Below, one piece after another: positions 1 to 8,309 of a DNA stretch of 64,000 bases. The notes under the pieces are model-generated. The model saw nothing but the letters and a program-made list of their open reading frames with translations. It had not been told where the DNA came from and did not search any database. The stretch lies in assembly GCF_001612825.1 (NCBI RefSeq), contig NZ_BDBE01000047.1:1-64000 (forward strand), written 5' to 3'. The position numbers were made by a program, and so were the translations under genes. This DNA is from Nocardia caishijiensis NBRC 108228. Lineage in GTDB: Bacteria; Actinomycetota; Actinomycetes; Mycobacteriales; Mycobacteriaceae. The first letter of the stretch is position 1, and each line of letters starts with the position of its first letter.

Positions 1-27
1 TTCTGGTGCACAAAACACCAAGGCAGT

Positions 28-444
28 TCAGGCCCCCGGGTAGTCCATGAAAAACGGCTCCCACTGATGCCCATCAGGGTCGACAAAAGTCCGCCCATGC
101 ATCCCAACCTGCGCCTCTTCGGCCCGCTTGTCGTCGTTGACTTCCTCCCGAGCACCAGCCGCAACAGCAGCATCGGTCAGCGCGTCGACCTCCGCCGCAC
201 TCCCCAGCGACAGCGCGTAAGCCGCGGCGACCTGGCTGCCGGTATCGGCGATCGGCCGCTTGCTGAAGGTCGTGAAGAAGTCCTTGGTCAGCAGCATGAG
301 ACAGATGTTGTCGTCGACGACGATGCAGGCCGCGTTCTGATCGGTGAAATCCTCATTGACCTTCCACCCGAGTGCCTCGTAGAACCCCTTGGAGCGGTCG
401 AGGTCGGCGACGGGGAGGTTGATGAAGATCATCTTGCTGCTCAT
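28..444 (-). CDS. VOC/glyoxalase-fold protein
   Basis: A 138-residue single-domain vicinal-oxygen-chelate protein. It begins with the typical beta strand (MIFINLPVADLDRSKGFYEA) and ends in DPDGHQWEPFFMD, the usual C-terminal metal-site strand of this fold. I chose the inner ATG at 444 because AAAGG lies about 8 nt upstream; a 13-residue longer start at 483 has no clear ribosome site. It is divergent from the sigma-factor gene at 595, with about 150 bp between them. VOC proteins include lyases, dioxygenases and resistance proteins, and the substrate here cannot be read from sequence. Pairing with an ECF sigma factor suggests a stress role, which is inference. Confidence 0.85.
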   Translation of the reverse strand: MSSKMIFINLPVADLDRSKGFYEALGWKVNEDFTDQNAACIVVDDNICLMLLTKDFFTTFSKRPIADTGSQVAAAYALSLGSAAEVDALTDAAVAAGAREEVNDDKRAEEAQVGMHGRTFVDPDGHQWEPFFMDYPGA

Positions 445-594
445 GGTTTCAGCCTTTCGGAGCGTTGTTGCGGTCTCGTTCATGTAGACGCTGTGACTGC
501 TGAGGATTCATCGCCGAACCGAAAGATTCCCGAAATCTCGATAGTCCGATTCGTCCCCTGTCGGCTGTCGGACCCCTGTGGCATCGTGACACCT

Positions 595-1593
595 ATGACC
601 GACGCCACAACCGCAACCACCGGGCCGGACCCCGAGGTCCTCGCCGAATTCGAAACCCACCGGCGCGAGTTGTGCGCGTACGCCTACCGCATGCTCGGCT
701 CCTCGTTCGAGGCCGAGGACGCGGTGCAGGAGACGTTCACCCGTGCCTGGCGCTCCTACGATTCGTTCGAGGGCCGCGCGAGTCTGCGCTCCTGGCTCTA
801 CAAGATCGCCACCAACATCTGTCTGGACATGCTCGATCGCCCGCAGAGCCGAGCCAGACCGATGGATCTGAACGGCCCGGGCCGCCCGGATTCCCCGCTG
901 CCGATGCCACAGCCCGATTATGTGTGGATCGAGCCGATCCCGAACGCGCTCGCCTTCGGCGCCGATCCGGCCGACCACGCCTCGACCAAGGACACCTTGC
1001 GCCTCGCGTTCGTCGCCGCGTGTCAGCACCTGCCCGCCACCCAGCGCGCGATCCTCATCATGCGTGAGGTGTTGCGCTTCTCGGCGAGCGAGACCGCGGA
1101 GGCGCTGATGATGTCGCCCGCGTCGGTGAACAGCGCGTTGCAACGCGCCCGCTCGACGATGTCGAAGGTGCAACCGGCGGTCACCGACGGCTTCGACGAC
1201 ACCGACCCGGATCAGCGCAAACTGGTCGACGATTTCGTCAAGGCCTTCGAGGCCTACGACATGGACGCGCTCACCACTTTGCTGAAAGCCGATGTGGCGC
1301 TGTCGATGCCGCCTTTCGACCTCTGGATCTCCGGCCCGGAGAACGTGGCGGCGTTCATGCTCGGCACGGGAAGTGCCTGCCGCGATTCGCGGATGGTTCC
1401 GCTGGAAGGCGCCAACGGCCTGCCCGCGTTCGGCCATTACAAGCCGAGCGAGGAGCCGGGCGTCTGGGTGCCGTGGTCGATCACGGTGCTCGAGCTCGAG
1501 GGCGACACCATCGCGGGCCTCAACTTCTTCCTCGACACCCAGCGCCTGTTCCCGCTGTTCGGCCTGCCGCCCGAGTGGCGCGAAGCCGCCTGA
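595..1593 (+). CDS. SigG-like ECF RNA polymerase sigma factor with SnoaL-like C-terminus
   Basis: A 332-residue extracytoplasmic-function sigma factor. Region 2 is visible at about residues 20-85 (AYRMLGSSFEAEDAVQETF, then the RSWLYKIATNICLDML helix). Region 4 is at about 140-190 (LPATQRAILIMREVLRFSAS, then an HTH with SVNSALQRAR). A SnoaL/NTF2-like domain follows from about residue 205 (DDFVKAFEAYDMDALTTLL), as in SigG/SigJ-type factors, where it controls activity in place of a classic anti-sigma factor. The RPMDL segment after region 2 recalls M. tuberculosis SigG. The reading frame is open upstream to position 67, but the ATG at 595 is where similarity to sigma factors begins. Target genes are unknown; the divergent VOC gene is a candidate. 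Confidence 0.85.
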   Translation: MTDATTATTGPDPEVLAEFETHRRELCAYAYRMLGSSFEAEDAVQETFTRAWRSYDSFEGRASLRSWLYKIATNICLDMLDRPQSRARPMDLNGPGRPDSPLPMPQPDYVWIEPIPNALAFGADPADHASTKDTLRLAFVAACQHLPATQRAILIMREVLRFSASETAEALMMSPASVNSALQRARSTMSKVQPAVTDGFDDTDPDQRKLVDDFVKAFEAYDMDALTTLLKADVALSMPPFDLWISGPENVAAFMLGTGSACRDSRMVPLEGANGLPAFGHYKPSEEPGVWVPWSITVLELEGDTIAGLNFFLDTQRLFPLFGLPPEWREAA

Positions 1594-1606
1594 GCGACAG
1601 GCTAGT

Positions 1607-3142
1607 TCAGAGCAGCCGACGCTTGTACAGCTTGCCGTTGGGGTCGCGGGGCAGCTCCGCACGGTATTCCACCGTGCGGGGCAGCTTGTACTTGGCGAGC
1701 TGCCCGGCCGCGAAGCCGAGCAGGTCGGCGGTCAGTTCGTCGTCGCCAACGACACCGGGCACCGGCTGCACGAACGCCTTCACCTGCTGACCCCAATCCG
1801 GGTCGGGCACACCGAGAACCGCCACGTCGGCGACCTTCGGGTGGCTCATCAGCACGCCTTCGATCTCGGCCGGGTAGATGTTCACCCCGCCGGAGAGGAT
1901 GAGGTCCGAGCGCCGATCGCAGAGGAACAGATAGCCGTCTTCGTCGAGGTAGCCGATGTCGCCGACGGTGAACAGGTCACCGACGCGGGACTCCTCGGTC
2001 TTCTCCTTGGCGTGGTGATATTCGAAGCTCGAGGCGCCCATCTTCATGTAGACCAGGCCCTCCTTGCCCGGCGGCAGTTCGCTGCCGTCGGTCTCGTCGA
2101 GGACCTTGACCACCGACCACGGCCAGGCCTTACCCACCGATCCCGGCTTGGACAGCCATTCGGTCCCGGAGATCACGGTGCCGCCGCCCTCGGTGGCGGC
2201 GTAGTACTCGGTGACGACCGGACCCCACCAGTCCAGCATCTGGCGCTTGGTCTGCGGCGGGCACGGCGCGGCGCCGTGCACCATGCTGCGCAGCGACGAC
2301 ACGTCGTAGCGGGCGCGCACCTCTTCCGGCAGGGCGAGCAGGCGGTGGAACTGGGTGGGCACCATGTGCGAGTGGGTCACCCGGTGCCGTTCGATGAGCG
2401 CGAGCATGTCCTCGGCATCCCATCGGTCCATCAGAACGAGCTTGTGGCCCAACTGAATCGAGATGGTGGAGAAGTTCAGGACGGCGGTGTGGTAGAGCGG
2501 CGAGCCGCAGATGTGCACGTGGTCGTCGTAGGGTGTCAGGCCGAAGAGGCTGAAGAACGCCTTGTTCGGCGCGGGGACCTCGTCGGGATCGGCGCCGGTC
2601 AGCGGGCGGCGAACGCCCTTGGGCCGACCGGTGGTCCCGGAGGTGTAGAGCATCGGCGCGCCGACCGACCGCTCGTCGGGTCTGCCGGTATCGGCGGCGC
2701 CGAGCCACGACACCGGCCGGAAGCCATCGATGGTGCCGACGGAGAAGCGGGCGTCGGCGGGTAGTCCGGCCTCCTCGGCGGCAGCGGCGGCGGTGGCGGC
2801 GAACCGTTCGCTGGCCAGGAACGCGGAGGCGTCGCTGTCCTGGAGGATGTAGGCGATTTCCGGCGCGGTCAGGTGCCAGTTGACCGCGACGATGTAGAAA
2901 CCGGCCTGGTAGGCGGCGAAGTACGCGGCGATCGCCTCGACGCCGTTGTGCAGCATGCTGACAACGACGTCTCCGGTCCGCAATCCGATCCCGCGTAGTC
3001 CGTTGGCGTAGCGATTGGCGAGAGTGGCCAATTCTCGGTAGGTGATCTCCCGGCCGTCCGGGTCGACGACGGCGACCCGCTCGGGTTCGGCCGCGGCGAT
3101 ATTCCACAGTCCGAGGATTTCCGTTGTCTGCTGACTGCTCAC
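1607..3142 (-). CDS. acyl-CoA synthetase (FadD family), sterol side-chain context
   Basis: A 511-residue ANL-superfamily acyl-CoA ligase that would adenylate a carboxylate and transfer it to CoA. Visible motifs are the P-loop MLYTSGTTGRPKGV, the YYAATEGGG motif (A5-like), the GDIGYLDEDGYLFLCDR hinge region and the C-terminal PRDPNGKLYKR lysine motif. The GTG at 3142 is used because the longer ATG at 3208 would run into the upstream LLM gene. No good ribosome site precedes 3142, so a leaderless transcript from the KstR operator 12 nt upstream is possible. It sits beside ltp3/ltp4 genes, where a side-chain ligase is expected. Its motifs do not resemble FadD19 as I recall it (closer to FadD4/FadD17-type proteins), so no symbol is given. 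Confidence 0.85.
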   Translation of the reverse strand: MSSQQTTEILGLWNIAAAEPERVAVVDPDGREITYRELATLANRYANGLRGIGLRTGDVVVSMLHNGVEAIAAYFAAYQAGFYIVAVNWHLTAPEIAYILQDSDASAFLASERFAATAAAAAEEAGLPADARFSVGTIDGFRPVSWLGAADTGRPDERSVGAPMLYTSGTTGRPKGVRRPLTGADPDEVPAPNKAFFSLFGLTPYDDHVHICGSPLYHTAVLNFSTISIQLGHKLVLMDRWDAEDMLALIERHRVTHSHMVPTQFHRLLALPEEVRARYDVSSLRSMVHGAAPCPPQTKRQMLDWWGPVVTEYYAATEGGGTVISGTEWLSKPGSVGKAWPWSVVKVLDETDGSELPPGKEGLVYMKMGASSFEYHHAKEKTEESRVGDLFTVGDIGYLDEDGYLFLCDRRSDLILSGGVNIYPAEIEGVLMSHPKVADVAVLGVPDPDWGQQVKAFVQPVPGVVGDDELTADLLGFAAGQLAKYKLPRTVEYRAELPRDPNGKLYKRRLL

Positions 3143-3153
3143 CCCTACGAATT

Positions 3154-3167
3154 TAGAACGTGTTCTA
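3154..3167. promoter_or_regulatory. KstR operator (perfect match) before fadD
   Basis: TAGAACGTGTTCTA fits the published KstR consensus TnnAACnnGTTnnA at every fixed base and is a perfect palindrome. It lies 12 bp upstream of the fadD GTG. It also overlaps the stop codon of the upstream LLM gene, so the fadD gene has its own operator besides any read-through. Confidence 0.85.
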
Positions 3168-4202
3168 CTGCGTAACAAGGGGTTGGAGCCGACGAAGTTG
3201 TTCGGCATCGGAAACCGAGATCAGCATCATGGTCACACCGGCGTCCTCCCATTCCCGCAATCGGGTGCGGACGTGCGCCTCGTCGCCGAAGATCGCGGTA
3301 TCGGTGATGAGCTCGTCGGGCACCGCGGCGGCCGCCTCGGCCTTGCGCCCGGCCCGGAACAACGTCGAGATCTCGTCGACCTCCTTGTCGTAGCCCATCC
3401 GCTTGTAGACCTGGGCGTGGAAATTCAGCTCGGGTGCGCCCATGCCGCCGATGTAGAGCGAGGTGACCCAACGCATCCGCTCGATCTCGGCGGCCGGATC
3501 GTCGGTGACCACCACCTGGGCGCTGGCCGCGATCTCGAAATCCGCCCGTGAACGACGGGCACCCGGCCGCGCGAAGCCCTCGTCGAGCCACTCGTTGTAC
3601 ATGCCCGCCAGGCGTGGGGCGTAGTAGATCGCGAGCCAGCCGTCGGCGATCTCGGCCGTCTGCGCGATGTTCTTCGGACCCTCGGCGCCGAGCCAGATCG
3701 GCAGGTCGGCGCGCAGCGGATGCACGATCGGCTTGAGCGGTTTGCCCAGGCCGGTGGCGCCGGGCCCGGTGTAGGGCAGGCCGTAGACCTGGCTGTCAGA
3801 GGTCACCGGGGCCTCGCGCGCCAGCACCTTGCGCACGATGTCGACATACTCGCGGGTGCGCCGCAGCGGCTGCGCGAACGGCTGCCCGTACCAGCCCTCC
3901 ACCACCTGCGGACCGGACACGCCGAGCCCGAGAATGGCCCGGCCACCGCTGAGGTGATCCAGCGTGAGCGCGTGCATCGCGGCCGCGGCGGGCGTGCGCG
4001 CCGACAGCTGGGCCACCGAAGTGCCCAGGCGCACGCGCTTCGTGGACGAGCCCCACCAGGCGAGCGGAGTGAAGGCGTCCGACCCCCAGGACTCGGCCGC
4101 GAACACCGCGTCGAACCCGGCCTCCTCGGCCGCGACGACCATCTCGCCCGCGTTTACGGGCGGCTGCGCACCCCAGTATCCGAGTTGCAGTCCGAATTTC
4201 AT
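3165..4202 (-). CDS. LLM-class F420-dependent oxidoreductase (Rv3520c-like)
   Basis: A 345-residue luciferase-like-monooxygenase-fold protein. The opening MKFGLQLGYWGAQPP strand, DAVFAAESWGSDAFTPLAWW and LGLGVSGPQVVEGWYGQPF are typical of F420-binding LLM enzymes. By position (next to a DUF35 gene, ltp4 and ltp3) it matches Rv3520c. It begins at the ATG at 4202 preceded by AAAGGG; a longer start at 4271 would overrun the shared operator. It is the first gene of a minus-strand pair with fadD and is divergent from the DUF35 gene. F420H2 use is a family property; the steroid substrate and the reaction are not established. Confidence 0.88.
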   Translation of the reverse strand: MKFGLQLGYWGAQPPVNAGEMVVAAEEAGFDAVFAAESWGSDAFTPLAWWGSSTKRVRLGTSVAQLSARTPAAAAMHALTLDHLSGGRAILGLGVSGPQVVEGWYGQPFAQPLRRTREYVDIVRKVLAREAPVTSDSQVYGLPYTGPGATGLGKPLKPIVHPLRADLPIWLGAEGPKNIAQTAEIADGWLAIYYAPRLAGMYNEWLDEGFARPGARRSRADFEIAASAQVVVTDDPAAEIERMRWVTSLYIGGMGAPELNFHAQVYKRMGYDKEVDEISTLFRAGRKAEAAAAVPDELITDTAIFGDEAHVRTRLREWEDAGVTMMLISVSDAEQLRRLQPLVTQ

Positions 4203-4240
4203 GGCCGACGCCCTTTCCGGCGAATCCTTGCGTGCAGAAT

Positions 4241-4254
4241 AAGAACCTGTTCTA
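4241..4254. promoter_or_regulatory. KstR operator in LLM / DUF35-ltp4-ltp3 divergent promoter
   Basis: AAGAACCTGTTCTA matches TnnAACnnGTTnnA at all fixed positions except the first (A for T). It lies 10 bp before the GTG of the DUF35 gene and about 40 bp before the LLM start, so one site could control both directions. Confidence 0.75.
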
Positions 4255-4263
4255 CTCGATATC

Positions 4264-5232
4264 GTGACCAAGGGGAATACCGCAGTGGAAGTATTGAGTG
4301 CACCCCTTCGGGTGCAGTTCGACTACACCAGATCCGTCGGACCGATCATCGGAGCCTTCCTGACCGGACTGCGCGAGCGCCGCATACTCGGCGTGCGCGG
4401 CAGTGACGGCCGGGTGCTGGTACCCGCCCAGGAATACGATCCCATCACTTCGGCCCCCTTGGCCGAATTGGTGCGGGTCGAGACCACCGGCACGGTGCGG
4501 TCCTGGACGTGGGTGGCCGAGCCGCTGCCCGGTCAGCCGTTCGACCGCCCGTTCGCGTGGGCGCTCGTGCAGCTCGACGGTGCCGACACCAGCATGCTGC
4601 ACGCCCTGGACGTCACCGAACCCGCGCAGGTGAGCACCGGGATGCGGGTGCGCGTGCGCTGGGCCGAGGAACGCACCGGCACCATCGCCGACATCGCCTG
4701 CTTCGAACCGGGCGAGGGCGCGACCGCACCGCCAACCGAGGACGCCGCCGAACCGGTCACCATGCTGGTGACGCCGGTCGACATGAGCTACAAGCACACC
4801 GCGTCACCGCAGGAGAGCGTATACCTGCGCGGCCTCGCCGAGGGCAAGCTGATCGGTGGCCGCTCCGAAACCGGTGGGGCCGTGTACTTCCCGCCGCGCG
4901 GTGCCAACCCGACCGACGGCACCCCCACCGACGACCTGGTGGAACTGCCCGACAAGGGCACGGTGACCACCTTCTGCATCGTGAACGTGCCGTTCCTCGG
5001 CCAGCGGATCAAGCCGCCCTACGTCGCCGCCTATGTGTTGCTCGACGGTGCAGATATCCCGTTCCTGCACCTGGTTCTCGGATGCGAGGCGTCCGAGGTG
5101 CGCATGGGCATGCGGGTCGAGGCCGTGTGGAAGCCGCGCGAGGAGTGGGGCCACGCCCTGGCCAACATCGATCACTTCCGCCCGACCGGCGAGCCCGATG
5201 CCGCGTACGAGTCCTACCAGCACCACCTCTGA
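4264..5232 (+). CDS. tandem DUF35 OB-fold protein, partner of Ltp thiolases (Rv3521-like)
   Basis: A 322-residue protein made of two DUF35-type halves. Each half has a short helical/linker region followed by an OB-fold core that ends in a similar motif: residues about 75-130 contain ALVQLDGADTSMLHALDV, and about 245-300 contain AYVLLDGADIPFLHLVLG. The cysteines of the usual DUF35 zinc ribbon are absent (LGVRGSDGRVLVPAQEYDP takes that place). DUF35 domains bind thiolase-like Ltp proteins, as in ChsH2-Ltp2, and ltp4 starts 10 bp downstream, so this is probably the accessory subunit of Ltp3/Ltp4. The GTG start at 4264 sits just after the KstR box. Confidence 0.85.
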   Translation: MTKGNTAVEVLSAPLRVQFDYTRSVGPIIGAFLTGLRERRILGVRGSDGRVLVPAQEYDPITSAPLAELVRVETTGTVRSWTWVAEPLPGQPFDRPFAWALVQLDGADTSMLHALDVTEPAQVSTGMRVRVRWAEERTGTIADIACFEPGEGATAPPTEDAAEPVTMLVTPVDMSYKHTASPQESVYLRGLAEGKLIGGRSETGGAVYFPPRGANPTDGTPTDDLVELPDKGTVTTFCIVNVPFLGQRIKPPYVAAYVLLDGADIPFLHLVLGCEASEVRMGMRVEAVWKPREEWGHALANIDHFRPTGEPDAAYESYQHHL

Positions 5233-5242
5233 GAGAGGCGAC

Positions 5243-6262
5243 GTGACTACACCCGAAATCGCGGTGGTGGGGTTCGCCCACGCACCGCACGTGCCGGAGA
5301 CCTTCGGCACCACCAACGGCGTCGAAATGCTCGTGCCGTGCTTCCAGCAGCTCTACGCCGACCTCGGCATCTCCAAGTCCGACATCGACTTCTGGTGCTC
5401 GGGTTCCTCGGATTACCTTGCCGGACGTGCTTTCTCGTTCATCTCGGCGGTCGACGCGATCGGCGCGGTGCCGCCGATCAACGAATCGCACGTGGAGATG
5501 GACGCCGCGTGGGCGCTCTACGAGGCGTGGGTGAAACTGCTGTCCGGGCAGGCGCGGACCGCCCTCGTCTACGGCTTCGGCAAGTCGTCGGCGGGCACGC
5601 TGCGCCAGGTGTTGAGCAGGCAACTCGACCCGTATCTCGTCGGCCCGCTGTGGCCCGATGCCATCTCCGTCGCGGGCTTACAGGCGCGCGCCGGGCTCGA
5701 CGCGGGCCGCTGGACCGAGCAGGACATGGCCGCCGTCACCGGTGGTGACATCGAATCCCTGCTCGCCGCACCGTATGTCGCGGATCCCCTGCGGGCCCAC
5801 GACATCGCGCCGATCACCGACGGCGCGGCGGCGATCGTGCTCGCGGTGGGCGACCGGGCGCGCGAACTGTGCGAGCGCCCGGCCTGGATCACCGGCATGG
5901 CGCACAATATCGACCCCCAGACGTTCGGTGTCCGCGACCTGACCCGCTCGCCGTCGACCACCCGCGCGGCCGCCGCCGTGACCCGGGGCAACACCGACTT
6001 CGACGTGGCCGAACTGCACGCACCGTTCAGTCATCAGCAGCTGATCCTGGCCGAGGCGATCGGCCTGTCCCCCGACACCACGATCAATCCGTCCGGCGGG
6101 GCACTCGCGGCCAACCCGATGTTCGCGGCCGGTCTCGAGCGGATCGGCAATGCCGCCACGGCCATCATGTCCGGCACCGCGAACCGGACCCTCGCCCATG
6201 CGACCAGCGGCCCAGCGCTGCAGCAGAACCTGGTCGCCGTCCTGGAATCCGAGGCATCATGA
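5243..6262 (+). CDS. ltp4: thiolase-fold lipid-transfer protein Ltp4
   Basis: A 339-residue thiolase-superfamily protein matching Rv3522 by position and length. GSSDYLAGRAFSFISAVDAI replaces the usual catalytic-cysteine loop, and PSGGALAANPMFAAGLERI is the C-terminal loop that in true thiolases carries GHP. So it is a non-degradative thiolase homologue, as in SCP-x-like retro-aldolases. In Rhodococcus, Ltp3 and Ltp4 are reported to be needed for C24-branched sterol side chains. The GTG at 5243 follows GAGAGAGG by a proper distance. It overlaps ltp3 by 4 bp. Confidence 0.88.
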   Translation: MTTPEIAVVGFAHAPHVPETFGTTNGVEMLVPCFQQLYADLGISKSDIDFWCSGSSDYLAGRAFSFISAVDAIGAVPPINESHVEMDAAWALYEAWVKLLSGQARTALVYGFGKSSAGTLRQVLSRQLDPYLVGPLWPDAISVAGLQARAGLDAGRWTEQDMAAVTGGDIESLLAAPYVADPLRAHDIAPITDGAAAIVLAVGDRARELCERPAWITGMAHNIDPQTFGVRDLTRSPSTTRAAAAVTRGNTDFDVAELHAPFSHQQLILAEAIGLSPDTTINPSGGALAANPMFAAGLERIGNAATAIMSGTANRTLAHATSGPALQQNLVAVLESEAS

Positions 6263-7428
6263 GCTTCCCCGCAGCGGTGCTCGGCACCGGTCAAACACAT
6301 CACGTGACAAAACGTGCGGACGTGTCCATGGCGGGCATGTGTCGTGAGGCGATCGATCGCGCGCTCGATGACGCGGGCCTGACCATCGACGAGATCGATG
6401 CGGTCGTGGTCGGCAAGGCGCCCGACTTCTTCGAGGGCGTCATGATGCCCGAGCTGTACCTGGCCGAAGCACTCGGCGCGATCGGCAAGCCACTGCTGCG
6501 CGTGCATACGGCGGGTTCGGTCGGCGGGTCGACCGGCATTGTCGCCACCAACCTGGTGCAGGCCGGTGTGCACGGCAAGGTGCTCGCGATCGCGTGGGAG
6601 AAGCAGTCGGAGTCGAATGCCATGTGGGCGTTGTCGATTCCGGTGCCGTTCACCATGCCGGTCGGCGCGGGCGCGGGCGGATACTTCGCCCCGCACGTAC
6701 GCTCCTACATCCGCCGCTCCAACGCGCCCATGCACATCGGCGCCCAGGTGGCCGTGAAGGACCGGCGCAACGGCGCCAAGAACCCCCTCGCCCACCTGCA
6801 TCAGCCCGACATCACCCTGGAATCGGTACTGGCATCCCAGATGCTGTGGGACCCGATCCGTTTCGACGAGACGTGCCCGTCCTCCGACGGCGCCTGCGCG
6901 GTGGTGATCGGCAACGCCGAGGCCGCGGCCGCCGTCGAGGCACAGGGCAAGACGGTCGCGTGGGTGCACGGCACCTCGATGCGTACCGAACCGACCACCT
7001 TCTCCGGGCGCGATCAGGTGAATCCGAGGGCCGGTCGCGACGCGGCCGCCGCACTGTGGGCCGCCGCGGGCATCACCGACCCGCTCGAGGAGATCGACGT
7101 CGCCGAGATCTACGTGCCGTTCTCCTGGTTCGAGCCGATGTGGCTGGAGAACCTCGGCTTCGCCGCCGAGGGCGACGGCTGGAAGCTCACCGACAAGGGC
7201 GAGACGGAGATCGGTGGCCGGTTGCCGGTGAACCCCTCGGGTGGTGTGCTCTCGTCCAACCCGATCGGCGCCTCGGGTCTCATCCGATTCGCCGAGGCCG
7301 CCAAGCAGGTGATGGGCCGGGCGGGCGACTACCAGGTCGCGGACGCGCGCAAGGCGCTCGGCCACGCCTACGGCGGCGGGTCACAGTACTTCGCGATGTG
7401 GGTCGTGGGAAGCGAGCGCCCCGAATGA
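6259..7428 (+). CDS. ltp3: thiolase-fold lipid-transfer protein / aldolase Ltp3
   Basis: A 389-residue thiolase-like protein (Rv3523 class). VHTAGSVGGSTGIVATNLV holds the thiolase N-terminal loop with no cysteine at the nucleophile position. DVAEIYVPFSWFEPM and NPSGGVLSSNPIGASG are the C-terminal catalytic-loop equivalents, and GHAYGGGSQYFAMWVV closes the fold. Homologues in this group act as retro-aldolases that release acyl-CoA from beta-hydroxy side chains instead of doing thiolysis. It is translationally coupled to ltp4 and to the LLM gene by ATGA overlaps. With the DUF35 protein it would form a complex like ChsH2-Ltp2 (inference). Confidence 0.88.
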   Translation: MSFPAAVLGTGQTHHVTKRADVSMAGMCREAIDRALDDAGLTIDEIDAVVVGKAPDFFEGVMMPELYLAEALGAIGKPLLRVHTAGSVGGSTGIVATNLVQAGVHGKVLAIAWEKQSESNAMWALSIPVPFTMPVGAGAGGYFAPHVRSYIRRSNAPMHIGAQVAVKDRRNGAKNPLAHLHQPDITLESVLASQMLWDPIRFDETCPSSDGACAVVIGNAEAAAAVEAQGKTVAWVHGTSMRTEPTTFSGRDQVNPRAGRDAAAALWAAAGITDPLEEIDVAEIYVPFSWFEPMWLENLGFAAEGDGWKLTDKGETEIGGRLPVNPSGGVLSSNPIGASGLIRFAEAAKQVMGRAGDYQVADARKALGHAYGGGSQYFAMWVVGSERPE

Positions 7429-8309
7429 AATTCACGCTCGGCGTGGCCTTGAGCCCGCTCGACCAACTGACCGAGCTGGCCAGGACGGCCGAGGAGTGTG
7501 GTTTCACCTCCATCGGCCTGCCCGACTCGCTGTTCTACATGAAGTCCCAGAGCGCGGACTACCCGTACACCCCGGACGGAAGCCGATTCTGGGGGCCCGA
7601 GACGCCGTGGGTCGACCCGCTGATCGCCGCGGCGTCGATGTCGGCGGTGACGACGACCCTGCGGTTCTACACCAACGTACTCAAGCTCGGTTCCCGCAAT
7701 CCGCTGCTGCTGGCCCGCCAGGTCGGTTCGATCGCGAACATGTCGGGCAACCGGTTCGGCTTCGGTGTCGGAATCGGCTGGGCACCGGAGGAATTCGAGT
7801 GGTGCGGGGTGCCCTACGCCAAGCGCGGCGCCCGGGTGGACGAGATGATCGAGGTCATCAAGCTGGTCCTCGACGGCGGCATGGTCGAGTACCACGGCGA
7901 GTTCTACGACTTCGATCCCTTGCAGATGAGCCCGGCCCCCACCGAGCGGGTGCCGTTCTACATCGGCGGCCACACCGGTCCCGCCCTGCGCCGCGCGGCT
8001 CGCGGCGGCGACGGCTGGACCTCGGCGATGATGAAGTTCGACCAGCTCACCGAGACCATCGCGACCCTGCGCGCACTGCGCGCCGAGTACGACCGGGCGG
8101 ACGAGCCCTTCGAGATCCAGGCGGTCTGCATCGACCGCCACGGCCGCGATGGCTATCAGGACCTGGCCGACGCGGGCGTCACCGACACCATTGTGGTGCC
8201 GTGGCTCTTCGACGGCATCGGCTTCGACGGCGAACTGGCCGCCAAACAGGACTCGCTGCGCCGGTTCGCCGAGAAGTACATCGCCGACCCCATCGTGGCG
8301 GCGTCGTGA
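7425..8309 (+). CDS. LLM-class F420-dependent oxidoreductase (TIGR03619-like)
   Basis: A 294-residue luciferase-like oxidoreductase. Motifs include MKFTLGVALSPLDQLTELAR, the FGFGVGIGWAPEEFEWCGVP loop, KRGARVDEMIEVIKLV and PFYIGGHTGPALRRAARGGD, all usual in the F420-dependent group. It follows ltp3 with a 4-bp ATGA overlap and ends in a GTGA overlap with the SnoaL-like gene, so it belongs to the KstR-controlled side-chain operon. The substrate is not known. It is not an obvious paralogue of the LLM gene at 3165; the two share only fold motifs. Confidence 0.88.
   Translation: MKFTLGVALSPLDQLTELARTAEECGFTSIGLPDSLFYMKSQSADYPYTPDGSRFWGPETPWVDPLIAAASMSAVTTTLRFYTNVLKLGSRNPLLLARQVGSIANMSGNRFGFGVGIGWAPEEFEWCGVPYAKRGARVDEMIEVIKLVLDGGMVEYHGEFYDFDPLQMSPAPTERVPFYIGGHTGPALRRAARGGDGWTSAMMKFDQLTETIATLRALRAEYDRADEPFEIQAVCIDRHGRDGYQDLADAGVTDTIVVPWLFDGIGFDGELAAKQDSLRRFAEKYIADPIVAAS

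Noticed and set aside
508-1662. 384-residue open frame opposite the sigma factor gene
   Set aside because: Arginine-rich shadow frame on the antisense strand with no domain; the plus-strand sigma factor explains the codon pattern.
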